Source: Malania oleifera
Lineage: Eukaryota > Streptophyta > Magnoliopsida > Santalales > Ximeniaceae
DNA length: 64,000 bases
Direction: 5' to 3'
Assembly: GCF_029873635.1 (NCBI RefSeq)
Contig: NC_080419.1
Span: forward strand, 78,600,931-78,664,930
Shown one piece after another: positions 32,093-44,115 of this stretch. Position numbers and translations under genes: made by a program. Each line of letters begins with the position of its first letter. Positions within the stretch are counted from its first letter, which is position 1. The notes beneath the pieces were generated by a model. It had not been told where the DNA came from. It did no database searches and saw only the letters and a list, made by a program, of their open reading frames with translations.

Positions 32093-33360
32093 AAGTAGTG
32101 AAGTGTGTGGAGGCCACTTTGCTGCAAAGAAAAGTGTTTCAAAATTTTTTCAAAGTGGACTCTCCTGGCCTACTATGTTCAAAGATGTTGAGAGTTCTTG
32201 TAAAACTTATGAGACTAGTCATAAATTAGGGAAAATCACAACAAAGAATGAAATGCCTATGTCTCCCATTTTGACTTTTGAAATTTTTGACTGTTGGGGA
32301 ATTGACTTTATAGGACCATTCCCAAACTCTTTTGGGCATTCTTACATTTTAGTTGTTGTGGATTACGTCTCAAAATGGGTGGAAGATATACCTTGTAGAA
32401 CAAATGACCATAGGATTGTCATCCGTTTTCTCAAGGAGTTATTTGCATGTTTTGGCATGCCCAAGGTGATCATTAGTGATGGAGGGTTGCACTTTTGTAA
32501 CAAACCTTTTGAAAAACTCATGTAAAAGTATCCATAAGGTCTCTGCTCCATACCACCCTCAGATTAATGGTCAAGCTGAGTTGGCCAGTAAAGAGATCAA
32601 AATCATACTTGAGAAAACGGTGCATCCCAATCGAAAAGACTGGTCCGAAAAACTTGTTGATGCACTCTGGGCCTATCGAATGGCTTTCAAGACAAACCTA
32701 AGGATGTCTCTGTACAGGTTAGTTTATGGTAAGGCATGTCATTTACCTGTTGAGATTCAACATCGTGCTCTATGGGCTATAAAATAGATTAACCTTTCAC
32801 TTAACAATGCCAAAGGTCTAAGGAAATTACAGGTATGTGAGCTTTAAGAGTCTAGGAGGGAAGCTTACGACAATGACCGCTTAGCAAAGGAGGGGATGAA
32901 GTTGCTACATGACAGGAAAATCAAAAACAAACTACTTTTACCTACTCAGCAAGTGCTTCTCTATAACTCCATATTGCATCTGTTTCCTGGGAAACTAAAG
33001 TCCCGATGGGGTGACCTGTACATCGTTGAAAAAATACATTCTCATGGAGTGGTAGAAATTGTAGATCCAAAGAATGACAATAGCTTCACAATCAATGGAC
33101 AGCGTCTAAAGCCCTTCATGACTTCATTCGATCCACATGAGGAGATCTTGCTTCTGCAAGACCCCAGGGAAGTCCTCCGACCTTTCTATTTTATTGTTTT
33201 TCTTTTTATTTTTGTTTTATTTGTTCTTGTTTGCATCTTTCTTTTCTTTTCTACTGTGTTTGTTGGTTGTGACTCTCTATTTTTCAATTTTTCTTTTTTG
33301 TTGGTTTGTTATCTTTTCCATTTCCCCATGCTTTCACATTGAGGACAATGTCTCATTTTA
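32093..33360 (+). pseudogene. Athila-like Ty3/gypsy integrase (5' truncated)
   Basis: It begins abruptly at a GGHFAAKKSV segment, the zinc-binding region of Athila/Tat integrases. The core has FDCWGIDFIGPFPNSFG, DYVSKW and [10 protein letters not shown], and after a frameshift near 32510 a [12 protein letters not shown] segment with the catalytic glutamate. [14 protein letters not shown] and [11 protein letters not shown] follow, with two further stops. The C-terminal domain (HLFPGKLKSRWGDLYIVEK) runs to about 33150. The rest of pol is not in the window on this strand. It is followed by the GACAATGTCTCA and AGTTAGGGGGAG sequences usual after Athila pol. Confidence 0.82.
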
Positions 33361-34347
33361 GTTAGGGGGAGAGAATTTGCATGTGTAATTGTGTGCTTCC
33401 ATGTGATAGAATTTCAATGTAAAAATTGCATGTGATGTTTTCATGTTAGTTAGGTCCACATTTGGGAAATACTAGGTATTAAGCTCAGAGCATGCTAAAT
33501 TCCCTATTTGTGAATGTTACATGCCCAATTCTTTTCTTTCTTTTTGAGGATATAGAACATGTAGGATGTAGTGCAATCAAAGTTTGATTCAAAAGAGAGT
33601 TTTATCCATTTTACTTAGTTGTAACCAAGAGAAGGATGTTGAAAGTCTTGCTACACACACATGTTAGGAGACTTAGAAAGACTACCTTAGATCATCTCTA
33701 GTTGATGTTCATGTCAGTTTTTTGAGACTCTAATGAACCATATCCTAATGGCTTAGAAAATAAAAAAGAAAATAAAAAAAAAATGAAGCGAATGAAAACA
33801 AGAAACAAGTTAGGGATCAATTGCATAAAGAAAAAAAAAATCAAAATGAGGGGACCAATTGTGTATTGGAAAGGGCTACCTACTAACGGGGTCCTAACTA
33901 ATAAAAAAAGTGGGTACCTTTTAAAGTGTAGTAACATGACCTACTACCGGGGTCCTAACTAATCAAGAAAGTGGGTGTCTTTTAAAGTGTAATAGTGTGA
34001 AAGCCGCCAATACATTGGTTTTGAATTAAAGTAAGACCATGCGGTTGTCTTAGATTAAGTGGTTTTTTTGAAACCGTTAATGTTTTTTGACGGTCAATCT
34101 TAGAACTCTGATCCTCTCTTTTACACATAAGCTTTGTAACACTCCATTATCTTGGTTGTTTTACTAAATGGTACATAAATCCTTCAGTTGAGACGTAACT
34201 TGGATTAATTTGTGTCCTGTGCTCCTAAATTCATCAAACATATTTCATGGCATGTAATTTTCATGAGTATTGGAATTTTGGTTGCTTTTCCCCTAGTTTG
34301 AATGCATTCACGTTATTTGTTAGGGACTAACAAAACTTTAATTTGGG
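33361..34347 (+). other. Athila-like 3' untranslated region
   Basis: Non-coding sequence between integrase and the 3' LTR, as in Athila elements. It contains a 61-bp tandem duplication (33880-33940 and 33941-34001) built around GGGGTCCTAACTAAT and ends in AATTTGGG, which continues after solo LTR E as TGGGGGG at 37621-37627, probably the polypurine tract. Confidence 0.65.
33880..34001. repeat. 61-bp tandem duplication
   Basis: Two adjacent copies starting CTACTAACGGGGTCC and CTACTACCGGGGTCC, both ending near CTTTTAAAGTGTA plus ten bases, with several differences. Confidence 0.88.
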
Positions 34348-34695
34348 TGTAACGATCTTCTTATCTTACTATACAATAAAGCATAATAAATAAAATAGTC
34401 AACCCAGACCCATGGGTATCAGGGACACCTGTCATACACAGCGAAACCTAGGCAGCAATAAATGTAAATCACATTCATCAACTATAAATTACATAATACC
34501 AGAGTCTACTATATTCCCAAAGATACTGTAGTTATATACAATCTCCAAAACATCAAAATAAACCTAGGATCTTACAACAAAAATCTCTTGATCGTAGATC
34601 AAAACTTACACTTCTAGTAGGGAAGCTCAACTCACTCAGCGGCGGCCCTGACCCGCCGGTCTCTTCGGGTTTCCTAAAAATCGTTTAATATTCGA

Positions 34696-34717
34696 GGTGA
34701 GACACCTCTCAGTAAGG
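34696..34717 (-). promoter_or_regulatory. Conserved LTR hairpin block, copy E
   Basis: Plus strand TGAGACACCTCTCAGTAAGG, intact, about 350 bp from the LTR 3' end. Confidence 0.62.
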
Positions 34718-36097
34718 ATAAATAAATTAAAATCAGTTGTGTGTAAACATGAATATTTAATGTTGTAATATATATACCATACATTTCACATACCATAAAA
34801 CATAAATCATAATATGGTTAGATAAACATATAATTTCATACTTCCAAGTAATCATTCTAATCATGTATTATCTGATATAATCTATAATACTGAAAACTAC
34901 CCAGGATGTATAGCTAACTGATGTCATGTATTACCCCCCATGACGGGTTGTGCAGCCCGAAGGCGGGACCCGACAATGGCTGGCCGATCACTGCCGAGTC
35001 AAAAATGTCTATATGTACGATGAGCCCGCCACACCCTGGTTCGACTGCCAAGTGGACGTCTACAACTCTACACTAAAAGCCACATCGACTATCCATCTCC
35101 CAACCCCTCGTGAGGTGGTTAGCACCAATCTGAACATAGAGATTTTATTTATAAGCTATAGAACCGTGCTCCTGAAACTGAACTAAACTAACATCTGGGT
35201 TCTGATAACATATAGTACATAAACATATACTGTTTATTATAAATCAAATAATAGCATTTTCTGAATCCTACATTAACATAATAATTATGGCCTCGCGCTG
35301 AAAACATGAATAAATGTAGCCTTGCTCCGAATAACATGAGTAATTGTGGCCTTGCGCCAACCATCAATTACGGTCTTGCGCCTAACATATCATATATTCT
35401 GAAATTATCATTGACTATGTTTATCATGTTATTCCTGAAAATATTTGTAAACATGATTTATTTTGTAAATCTAACTTAACATGGTATAACATATATATAA
35501 AATAATATTCACGCCATACGAATTGAATGAAACCATATATTCCATTCTGAAATCACATTTCCTATACAATTGCAGTATTTTCCCAAACTTAAATTTACTC
35601 AATTATACACATATATAATCACATGCTTACTGAATATTATTTTACTATTAAATAATAGTAATTTCAATGAAAAATAACTACTTTAATTTATCCCCTTACC
35701 TGACAACTAAAAAGCCCCTCTATAATACTAGTCTTACACCCGTAGGAAACCCTGAGCAGTACCCTAAAAATGATAACTCCCAAAACTAAACTTCAGTATT
35801 TGTTCAAGTACATCATTTACTTTAACTATGGAAAGACCAAATTCTGAATAAAAAGTCTTACCTTGATTTAGGGATGAATTCCAACGTAGTTCCACCGATG
35901 ATCTGCTCCGGCAGATATGCCAAGAACTTCTCCAGAAGCGTCGAGGTGGCGTCGATCTAGTGAACGACGGAGCCAAAATCGAAGAGAGAGGAGAGAGAGT
36001 CTGTAGAGAGAGGAGAGAGAGAGAGAGTGTGAGAGAGAGACAGAGAGAGAGAGAGAGAGTTTCTGTAAATTTTCTGCATAAAAATCCAAGTTTTAGC

Positions 36098-36106
36098 TAT
36101 TTATAG
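36098..36106 (-). promoter_or_regulatory. TATA box of solo LTR E
   Basis: TATAAATAG on the minus strand, between the GTCGAC palindromes (upstream) and a GA-rich tract (downstream), the same order as in element A. Confidence 0.55.
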
Positions 36107-36266
36107 GGCCTGATTTGTCGACGAGACACGTCACCTCGTCGACGAGTCCTGTAGAAAGTTCATCGATGAACCTGCACCCTTGTTGATGAATTTCGGACTT
36201 CCAAAAATCCTCTCTCAGTGTCTTCTCATCTACGAAACTTGTCTTCGTCGATGACGCCCTCTTATA

Positions 36267-37433
36267 TAGGGGTGAGCATAATTCGGGGAAAATCGAATTA
36301 ACCGATCGAAATTGGTCGGTTTGGTTCGGTTAAAAAAATTGATTCGGTCGGTTTGGTTATGCCTTCCAACATTTCGATTAATCGGGTTTCGGTTCAATGA
36401 ATAGAAAATATTAATTCGGTTAACAGATTAACTGATTTAATAATTAATTAAATTTTAAATATAAATTAGATATGTTAATTTGTTAAAGGCGTAGGCAGGA
36501 TAGGGAAAAAAGGCGGAGCTGGTGGACCACGTCGCTCTGCCTCTGGGTGTTCTTCTGCTCCAGAACGCCATCACCACGGCACCACCTCCAGCAACAAGTA
36601 GAATTTCATCCCCATGATGAAACAGAATGTTGCCTCCGCGACGTTGATGACTTGATGTTGCTCCTTGTGGTAGTTACCTCTAAGTGACTGCAATACCAAC
36701 CTGGAAGCAGGCCAGAGCCGTCCAACGTCAGGCGCATCTTGCAAGCACGTCCAGTGAGGCAATCCCTATTCCCCTCTCCCGCTGAAGATGTCGAGGTTGC
36801 CGCGCTTGAAGTAGTCGTGGTTTAGGCCCATCAGCTCGCCCCACGCCTCCAAATCCGACATCTCCACCATCGTGCCATTGCCGTCGAAGAGCGCCAAGCT
36901 GATTTTGGCATTCGTTCTAGCCCCCATGATGTCCCTTGTTCTTATAAACAATGTGTACACATAATCATCTCCCTTCACCTGCCAAGTGCCAATTTTTTTT
37001 TTAGAAAAAATAAAAATTTTAAATGAAAATACAGTGCCCAACAAAAGTTCCTCTACCGCCGCGCCCAAACAATTCCTGGACATGAGATCATTGTCCACCA
37101 GTGGGTTCTTGAAACCTTCTTCACTCCAATTGTGCATGCAACTCAATGAGCTAAATTCAAATTTTGGGTCCCAAATGAAAGAACCCACTAGCTTGGAAGA
37201 AAATAATTTTGTCAATGTCTGCTTCTGATACCGCACCTGCCTCCTCTTGGTCTGCATGGTTAATTTCGGTTAAATTCAGTTAACCGAATTACCCGAAAAG
37301 AAATTCGGTCGGGTTCGGTTCGATGAGGCCCAACAGTTCGATTGGTTCGATTAATAGTGTTCTTTAACTGAAAATTTTGATTAATTCGGTTAATTAACCA
37401 AAATTGGTCGAACCGACCGTTTGCTCACCCCTA
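36267..37433 (-). mobile_element. Pack-hAT-like transposon carrying a PLAT-domain gene fragment
   Basis: A 1167-bp element with terminal inverted repeats TAGGGGTGAGCA at both ends and 8-bp flanking repeats CTCTTATA (36259-36266) and CTCTTGTA (37434-37441), seven of eight matching. The 8-bp duplication and the TAGGGGTG ends point to hAT. Each arm is rich in TTCGGTT and TCGGTTTGG motifs. The centre (about 36490-37258) is much more GC-rich and encodes, on the minus strand, part of a plant PLAT/LH2 protein. No transposase is present. This is the structure of a Pack-type element, a non-autonomous transposon that has copied host gene sequence. Confidence 0.85.
36640..36981 (-). pseudogene. Captured PLAT/LH2-domain gene fragment
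   Basis: The minus strand reads VKGDDYVYTLFIRTRDI, DLEAWGELMGLNHDYF and KRGNLDIFSGRG, the signature of small plant PLAT-domain proteins (PLAT-plant-stress group) that act in stress responses. After SGRG the frame shifts, and a second frame continues CKMRLTLDGSGL and GWYCSHLEVTTT, the expected next PLAT block. The beginning (signal peptide) and end (EQWLA-type tail) of a normal PLAT protein were not found. An AT-rich stretch just upstream (36985-37030) may be an intron remnant. A further 37030-37257 segment encodes about 75 residues that I do not recognise. Confidence 0.82.
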
Positions 37434-38272
37434 CTCTTGTACCCTCATCGTCGAATCCCTTGTGTTCGTCGACGAGGACCTGATAAATTTACTTAGGTCA
37501 TTGCATCCCAAAGTACAACGTCATCGCGTTCGTCGATGAAGTCGGCTGTCTCTTTCTGTTTCTGTTTCCATTTCCCTTCCTTTCTATTTAAATATCATTA
37601 TTATTATTCGGGTCATTACATGGGGGGTGTGATTACATATCAAAGTTGCGTAATTAGGCATTTAAATTCATGCATTAAAGACTATAATTTTAATTAAATG
37701 CTCGATTATGTCCCATATTTTAACATTGAGCTCCATTTATAATAATTGGATCATTATTTAATAATTTACGGATTTTTGGTATTTTGTATTCGCAAGACAA
37801 TTTTGAAAATTAAAATTGAAATTAAAAATGTGACCATGAGCCATGCACGTGATAAAGAGACGCCACATGTACGTGAAGAAGGGACATGTGCCAAGAAAAA
37901 TGAATGTGAGAGGTCGGATCATGTGCATGGTAGAATAGAAAAAGAAACCCATCTGGTGATGTAACCACGTGGGAAGAGCATGCATGCACTGGGTTTAAAT
38001 TGAATGGCCATATGGAGCCGTCATGGAAGCCTTGAGTTGTGAAAAACCCGTGGGTTGGCTGTGTGCACTGTAGAAGGTTGTGCATGTTCATGGGCTTGGA
38101 GGGCTTCAACATGCGTGTGAGTCATGCTCTGAAATAAGAGGAGCAGCTGAAAGTAGCCGATTCAAGAGAAAGCAAAGAAAAAGAGGGCATGGAAATGAAA
38201 TTACAAAAAAACAAAAAGGTGTGGGTTGGGTCCTTGATGTGACCCGACCATGCAAACTAAAACAAATGGCCA

Positions 38273-38298
38273 TGTGTGTGTGTGTGTGTGTGTGTGTT
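38273..38298. repeat. (TG)n microsatellite
   Basis: About 12 TG units inside the Athila LTR. The inverted LTR copy has only a short CACACACACA run at about 59401-59412. Confidence 0.93.
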
Positions 38299-38535
38299 GG
38301 AGGGAGGCATGTGTTGTGTTGGCTAGAAGAAGAATGCATTGGGCGCATAAGGGAGCAGGTGTTAGCCTAGTGTGTGCTAGCTGTGTGGCAGAAAAGAAAA
38401 AAAGGATGAAGAAGAAAGAAAAGGAAAAAGAGGAGGGTGTAGTGATCCTTAAAAAAAAATTAAGATTAATTATTAATTAATTAATTAAATATTATTAAAT
38501 TAATTAATGAAAGAAAAAAAAACTAATTGGAATAA

Positions 38536-38539
<4 letters not shown>

Positions 38540-38570
<31 letters not shown>
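38540..38570. repeat. (AT)n microsatellite
   Basis: About 15 AT units near the start of the element F 5' LTR; absent from the 3' LTR remnant (45756-45945), so it expanded after insertion. Confidence 0.95.
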
Positions 38571-38572
<2 letters not shown>

Positions 38573-40258
38573 ATTAATATAATATAAGTTATATATATAT
38601 ATATTTAAACAATCTAAGTTAAAAAAAAAATAAGGAAAGATCCTAAAGGATCTTTTCCTTCAGGAAATCCTATTTCCTATAGAGAGCAGCGCCCCCTCCC
38701 CTAGACGTTTCTCTCTCACTCTCCATCTCTCTTCATTCTCTCTCCCACTCTTTTCAATTTCTCAGCAAATATTCGGCTGATCGGAAAACGGAAGGTATCG
38801 TTGGGTTCCTAACTCCACCACCGACATTTTTACTCGAGCGGATTTGTCGTGGGAGTAGCATAGGCACCATTCCTGTGGTAAGGCAATTTTTCCCTATTTT
38901 CTCCATTTCTCCTTAAATCTACCGTTAAATCGATGATCGGGCACCACCACGGGGTCCTAGCCACAATCATCGTCATTTTGGCGCGAGTAAATTTTCAATT
39001 TGGGTTTCCTAGGCCCCACTCTAAAGAGAGAGTGGGATTTGAGGAATTAGGTAGATTAGTTATATTTGAGAATATAATTATTTATTTAGAATTTATGGGC
39101 TTAGGAAATGTTAAAATTGTATTTTATTTATGGTTGATTTAATTGAACTAGGATTATCGAATTAGGGTTTAGATAAGCGTTGCAGGCATCTTTTTGGGAT
39201 CCCTAATGGCGTAGTTCAAGGAACCAGGTAAAGGGATTAACTAATTCAATATTTTCATAAAATTATTCTTTATTTTACAGCATTTGATTTCAGGAAAATA
39301 TGTATATTGTAGAATTATGTTTGGGAAATGCTACTATGAACGGGGATATGATTTAAATATGTTTTATTAGGAAATATGATTTTAGAATAAATTTTATACC
39401 AGAATGTTAACCATCTTGTGTGGCATGAGTATTATTTACCATGTAAATTATGCCTATGGAATATTATGTTATTTAAAAATAATCATGTATTTCCAGTTTT
39501 CAAGAAAATTATAAAACAGTGTGGAAACTATGATTTCATGAATATTATGTAAACAGTGCAAGAAATTCATGTTCAGTATATTATGATTTGTCAGCGCAGA
39601 TGCCGAGATTACATGCTATGTTATACCAACGCAAATGACGTGATTCATGTTGGTGCAGATGTCATATTCATGTATAATATTACAGAATTAATGAAATATT
39701 ATCATGTCAAATATTATCATGAAACATAAAATAGTTATGTTCAGTATATAAAACATATTATATGTTATCAAAACCCAGATGGTATTGTATAGTTCAGTTT
39801 TCAGGAGCACGGTACCATAGCTATATGTTCAAAATTATAATAGTGCTACCACATAACCAGTAGTGTGGGAGATGGCAATCGATGTGGCTTCAATGTAGAG
39901 TGGAGTTGTCCCCCTGGTAGTCCAGGACCAGGAGGGGCAGGCCCATCGTACTTACAGAGTTACATTTGATCTAGCATGGTCAGCCAGCCATTGCTAGGTC
40001 CCGCCTTCAGGCTGCACAACCTAGTTATGTGGGGTAAGACATGACATCAGCTAGCTATCCATCTTGAGTGTTATTTTAGTATAGTACAATTATATAAGAT
40101 GTTTTCCATGTACAGTATGCAGTATGTTATATTATGAATTGACAAATTATGTTTTACTCAGTTTAGTATAGTCAAACTTTTCTAGTTATGTTTTATGTAT
40201 TATTTATATGTACAACACAAAAATACTCATGTTGCCACGCACTGATACTAGTTTATTT

Positions 40259-40283
40259 CCCTTACTGAGAGGTGTCTCACCCC
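40259..40283 (+). promoter_or_regulatory. Conserved LTR hairpin block, copy F
   Basis: Reverse complement of TGAGACACCTCTCAGTAAGG, intact. The reversed orientation fits the plus orientation of element F, and it lies about 400 bp from the LTR 3' end. Confidence 0.62.
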
Positions 40284-40687
40284 AACAATAAAACGTTTCA
40301 GGAAATCTGGGTAGAGGAGCAGATAGAGCTCCACGACGGTAGAGTTGGACTGTGCTACCCTGTTAAAAGGGTGAGTTGTTGTGCTAGGGTCAGATTTACT
40401 TTGGGAATTGGCCCTAGGATAAATTTCAATATTTTGGTGGATGATTGTATATATATAATTAGTGGATTTAATAGAACTCTGGTATTGTGATTGATTGGAT
40501 GGTTGTATGTAAATTACGTTTCTTGCTGCTTAGGTTTCAAATTTGTTTGACATGTATGTCCCCAGTACCCATGGGTCTGGGTGGACCATGTTTATATCAG
40601 TATAATAGGGAAACAAGGTAATTATGAATGATGTTATGTTTTCATGTGAAAAAAAATATATGGTAAAATAGGCAGGTCATTACAGTT

Positions 40688-40700
40688 TGGTATCAGAGCC
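40688..40700 (+). other. Primer binding site of element F
   Basis: TGGTATCAGAGCC three bases after the LTR end, complementary to initiator-methionine tRNA. Confidence 0.9.
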
Positions 40701-41000
40701 TAGGTTGCTAGGTTCTGTAGACTCTAGAGTGTAACGGAAACAATACCAGAGTATAGGAAAAGGATTTGAGGTTTTGTTTTGCAGTTTAGGGGCAGGACTT
40801 CCGTGGTGGTTTCTATGTCTTTCCTAGGGTGATGATTTCAGAAAAGTCATAGTAAACTATTGTCGGGTTGTGTTTCTAAAGTGTAAGGCTGAATCTTGAA
40901 TTAAGATAGGAATGTCAAGATAGGGGGATAATATGATTTTTGGGTTAGATACGTAAATTATAAGGACGAGGTCCCTAAACTATGTTTTTGTCTTTTCAGG

Positions 41001-42110
41001 ATGAACCCTAGTGATAGTAATGGCCATGCGAGTGGCAGTGATGGAGCAGGGCCCTCAGGTGGAGGAGGAGGTGATCCAGATGTCGTATTATGCAATGAAA
41101 CTTAGCAAGTTATGGCTGAGATCACTAGGGGCTCCAGGGAGTAGGGAGGCCCATTTGCAGGCCCTGGGTGTACAATTGAGAAATTCACTAAGATGAATCC
41201 TCTGACATTCTTAGGAGGGGTTGATCCTATATTCGTCAAGAATTGGATGTAGGAAATAGAGAAGGTTATGGCAGTGTTGCAATGTACTAAGGAGCAGCCA
41301 ATTCTGTTCATTACTTATAAATTGACAGGAGAGGCAAAGCCCTGGTGGACTACTGTGAAACTCCTGGAACAGTAAAGGACGACGCTGATAGCTACGACAT
41401 AGGACTGATTTAGAGAATTTTTCTTTAACAAATAATTTCCAGCCACTATCAGAGAAGTCAAAATGGAGGAGTTCCTGAATCTGAAGCAGAGACAGTAGTC
41501 AGTCCAGTAATATGTGGCGAGGTTTATAGAATTGTCTCGCTTTGCCCTATTTATTATACCTGATGAAGCAGGGAAGGCGAGACAGTTTGAAAGAGGGTTG
41601 AGGCGTGAGATCTAGAAACAAGTTATGGTATTGAAAATACAGGATTTTGCTAAGTTGGTAAATAGAGCCACTTTGGCTGAGGCCAGTGAGCGGATGGGTG
41701 TTGAGGAGGGGGGACAGAAGAAGAGGTCCACACCTTTAAGCTTTTAGTAGGGTTCTGGTCGGGGCTAGTGGAGGAGAGGAAATTATGGTAGGGGTCAGAG
41801 GCAGGAGTCTGGGGGTCATGAGGTTTAAGGTGTGCAGACCTACCCTGTATGTTAGACATGTGGAAAAAGACATTTGGGAGAGTGTCGAGCAGGGAGAGGC
41901 GTATGCTATCGCTGCGGCGAATCGGGGCATATGGCACGAGATATTCCAACACCAGCCGGTACAACTCCTACTCCCAGGAAATTCAGGGGAGGTTACTAGG
42001 CACCCTATAAAGGCCACCAGAGGAACATAGCCCCGGCAAGGGTTTATGCTATGATGCCAGGAGACGCTGAGACTATAGTAGACGTAGTAACAGGTACCCT
42101 TACTATATAA
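41001..42110 (+). pseudogene. Gag (element F, nonsense-ridden)
   Basis: Starts [19 protein letters not shown] at 41001. The capsid region has [16 protein letters not shown] and LTGEAKPWWTTVKLLEQ. A zinc knuckle, CYRCGESGHMARD, lies near 41910 with its last cysteine lost. About 14 in-frame stops are present, typically where a Gln (CAG) or Trp (TGG) codon is expected. No frameshift is needed to read it through. Confidence 0.85.
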
Positions 42111-42730
42111 TCATTCCATGCTATTATTTTATTTGATTTGGGTGCTACCCATTCTTTTGTGTCTGCAAATTATATTAAATTGTCTGGTAGTGAGACCCCA
42201 TCATTGGAGGTAGAATTATCTGTAGCTACACCATCAGGGTCAATGGTGAGGTGTCGTAGAGTGCTCAGGGACTATCCGATAGAAATTTAAGGGAGAGTGT
42301 TACTAGCTGACCTGATTGTGTTAGATATGCATGGGTTTGATATAATACTGGGTATGGATTGACTGGCAACTAACTATGCTAATATTGACTGTCATTTTAA
42401 AGAGGTGATTTTCAAACCACCAGGCAAACAAGAATTTATATTTATGGGGTCACAAGTGCATTTCCCGCCTCAGTTAGTATCAGTTATGCAAGCGAGAAGA
42501 TCACTCCTGGAGGGATGTCAGGAGTTTATAGCTTATGTAAAGGAGGTGTTAGAAAATGAAATGAAGCTTGACAATAGACCAGTGGTTAAGGAGTTTTTAG
42601 ATGTTTTTCCAAAAGAATTGTCAAGATCGCCTCCCGGTCGCGAGGTAGATTTTGCTATCGATCTTCTTCCCAGTACAGCACTGATCTCTAAAGCTCCTTA
42701 CTGTATGGCTCCAATAGAGTTGGGGGAATT
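42111..42730 (+). pseudogene. Aspartic protease and RT linker (element F)
   Basis: The protease catalytic motif reads LFDLGATHSFVS, so D-S-G has become D-L-G. LDMHGFDIILGMD follows and then a TGA where TGG is expected. The open stretch from 42405 covers QARRSLLEGCQEFIAYVKE and VVKEFLDVFPKELS, the same segment as in element A. Confidence 0.85.
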
Positions 42731-44115
42731 AAAGGACTAGCTACAAGACCTATTGAATAGAGGATTTATCAAACCTAGTGTTTCTCCTTAGGGAGCTCCA
42801 GTATTATTTGTAAAGAATAAAGACAAACCTATGAGAATGGGTATAGACTACAGGGAGATAAACAAGGTAACCATTAAGAACAGATATCCTTTACTCCGTA
42901 TAGATGACTTATTTGATCAGATCTAGGGTACATGGGTTTATTCTAAGATTGACCTCAGATCAGGTTATCATCAGGTGAAGGTAAAAGCAGAAGACGTCTC
43001 AAAGATAGCTTTTAGGACCAAGTATAGGCATTATGAATTTCTTGTTATGCATTTTGGTCTGATGAATGCTTCTGCATTATTCATGGATTTGATGAAAAGA
43101 ATCTTTCAACAGTATTTAGACTAGTTTGTAGTGGTTTTCATTGATGACATACTAGTCTACTTGAGGAGTTTTGAGGAGCATGAGGCACACTTATTATTGG
43201 TATTCCAGATGCTCAGGGAAAAGAGTTTGTATGCTAAGTTCAATAAATGCAAATTTTGGTTAGAGAAGGTGGCATTTCTAGGGCACGTTATCTCAGGTGA
43301 TGGAATTTTAGTGGATCCCAGCAAGATTAATGCAGTTGTGAAGTGGGCTAGGCTGAAGAATGTTCAGGAAATCAAGAGTTTCTTGGGGCAGGCAAGTTAT
43401 TACCGTCGATTTGTTGAGGGGTTCTCAGCATTATCAGGGCCTCTGACATGACTGACCATAAAGAATGTTAGGTTTGAATGGGATGACAGCTATGAGCAGA
43501 GTTTCTAGGAACTGAAGTAGATGCTTGACACTGCACCAGTGCTGATCATCCCATCAGGGGGTGATGGTTATGTTATCTACAGTGATGCATCCTTGAAAGG
43601 ACTTGGTTGTGTATTGATGTAGTGAGGCAGGGTCGTAGCGTATGCTTCCAGGAAGCTAAAAGAGTATGAAAATAATTACCCTACCCACAATCTTGAATCG
43701 GCTGCAGTAGTACACGTGCTAAAGATTTTGAGGCATTACTTGTATAGTGAAAGATGTGAGATATTCTCCGACCACAAAAGTCTAAAGTACTTCTTTACGC
43801 AGAAGGAATTGAATATGTGGCAAATAAAATGGTTGGAACTTATCAAGGACTATGATTGCACCATTAGCTACCATCCAGGTAAAGCAAATATGGTAGCTGA
43901 TGCATTGAGCCATAAAACAAGGGGTGCAGCACAGTTAGCAGCAGTAATTCAGCATCCGATCCTGATGGATCTGGAGATATTTGACATGGAGTTGGTTGAG
44001 TGTGATCACCAAGCTTTTGTTTCCAACCTGGTGGTGCAGGCTACAATGTATGAAAGGATTAAGGCAGCCCAGAAGAATGACATGGAGTTGGAGGAATTTA
44101 TCAAGAAAGTGTAGG
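42731..44115 (+). pseudogene. Reverse transcriptase and RNase H (element F)
   Basis: RT has [39 protein letters not shown], and the intact catalytic [12 protein letters not shown] at about 43125-43160. [12 protein letters not shown] and [16 protein letters not shown] follow. RNase H has YVIYSDASLKGLGCVLM and [19 protein letters not shown], then [15 protein letters not shown]. Around ten stops interrupt it, all readable in one frame. Confidence 0.9.

Larger units (their letters stand above)
34348..37620 (-). repeat. Solo LTR E (Tekay-like) containing a Pack-hAT element
   Basis: It begins TGTAACGATC and ends GGTCATTACA. Flanks are TTGGG and TGGGG, a target duplication with one mismatch, and they lie in the G-rich tract before the Athila 3' LTR. 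Without the inserted hAT element and its duplication it is about 2.1 kb, like LTR B. It has its own four-unit minisatellite (about 35285-35395), a GA-rich tract (about 35985-36060), a minus-strand TATA box at 36098-36106 and GTCGAC palindromes on both sides of the hAT insertion. Confidence 0.88.
38438..40684 (+). repeat. 5' LTR of element F
   Basis: 2247 bp, TGTAGTGATCC to GGTCATTACA. It contains an AT microsatellite (38540-38570), a self-complementary block around GATCCTAAAGGATC (about 38638), a short repeat region (39592-39670), and reverse-oriented copies of both conserved Tekay LTR blocks. Unlike A, B, E and G it has no GTCGAC palindrome cluster at its start. Confidence 0.9.
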
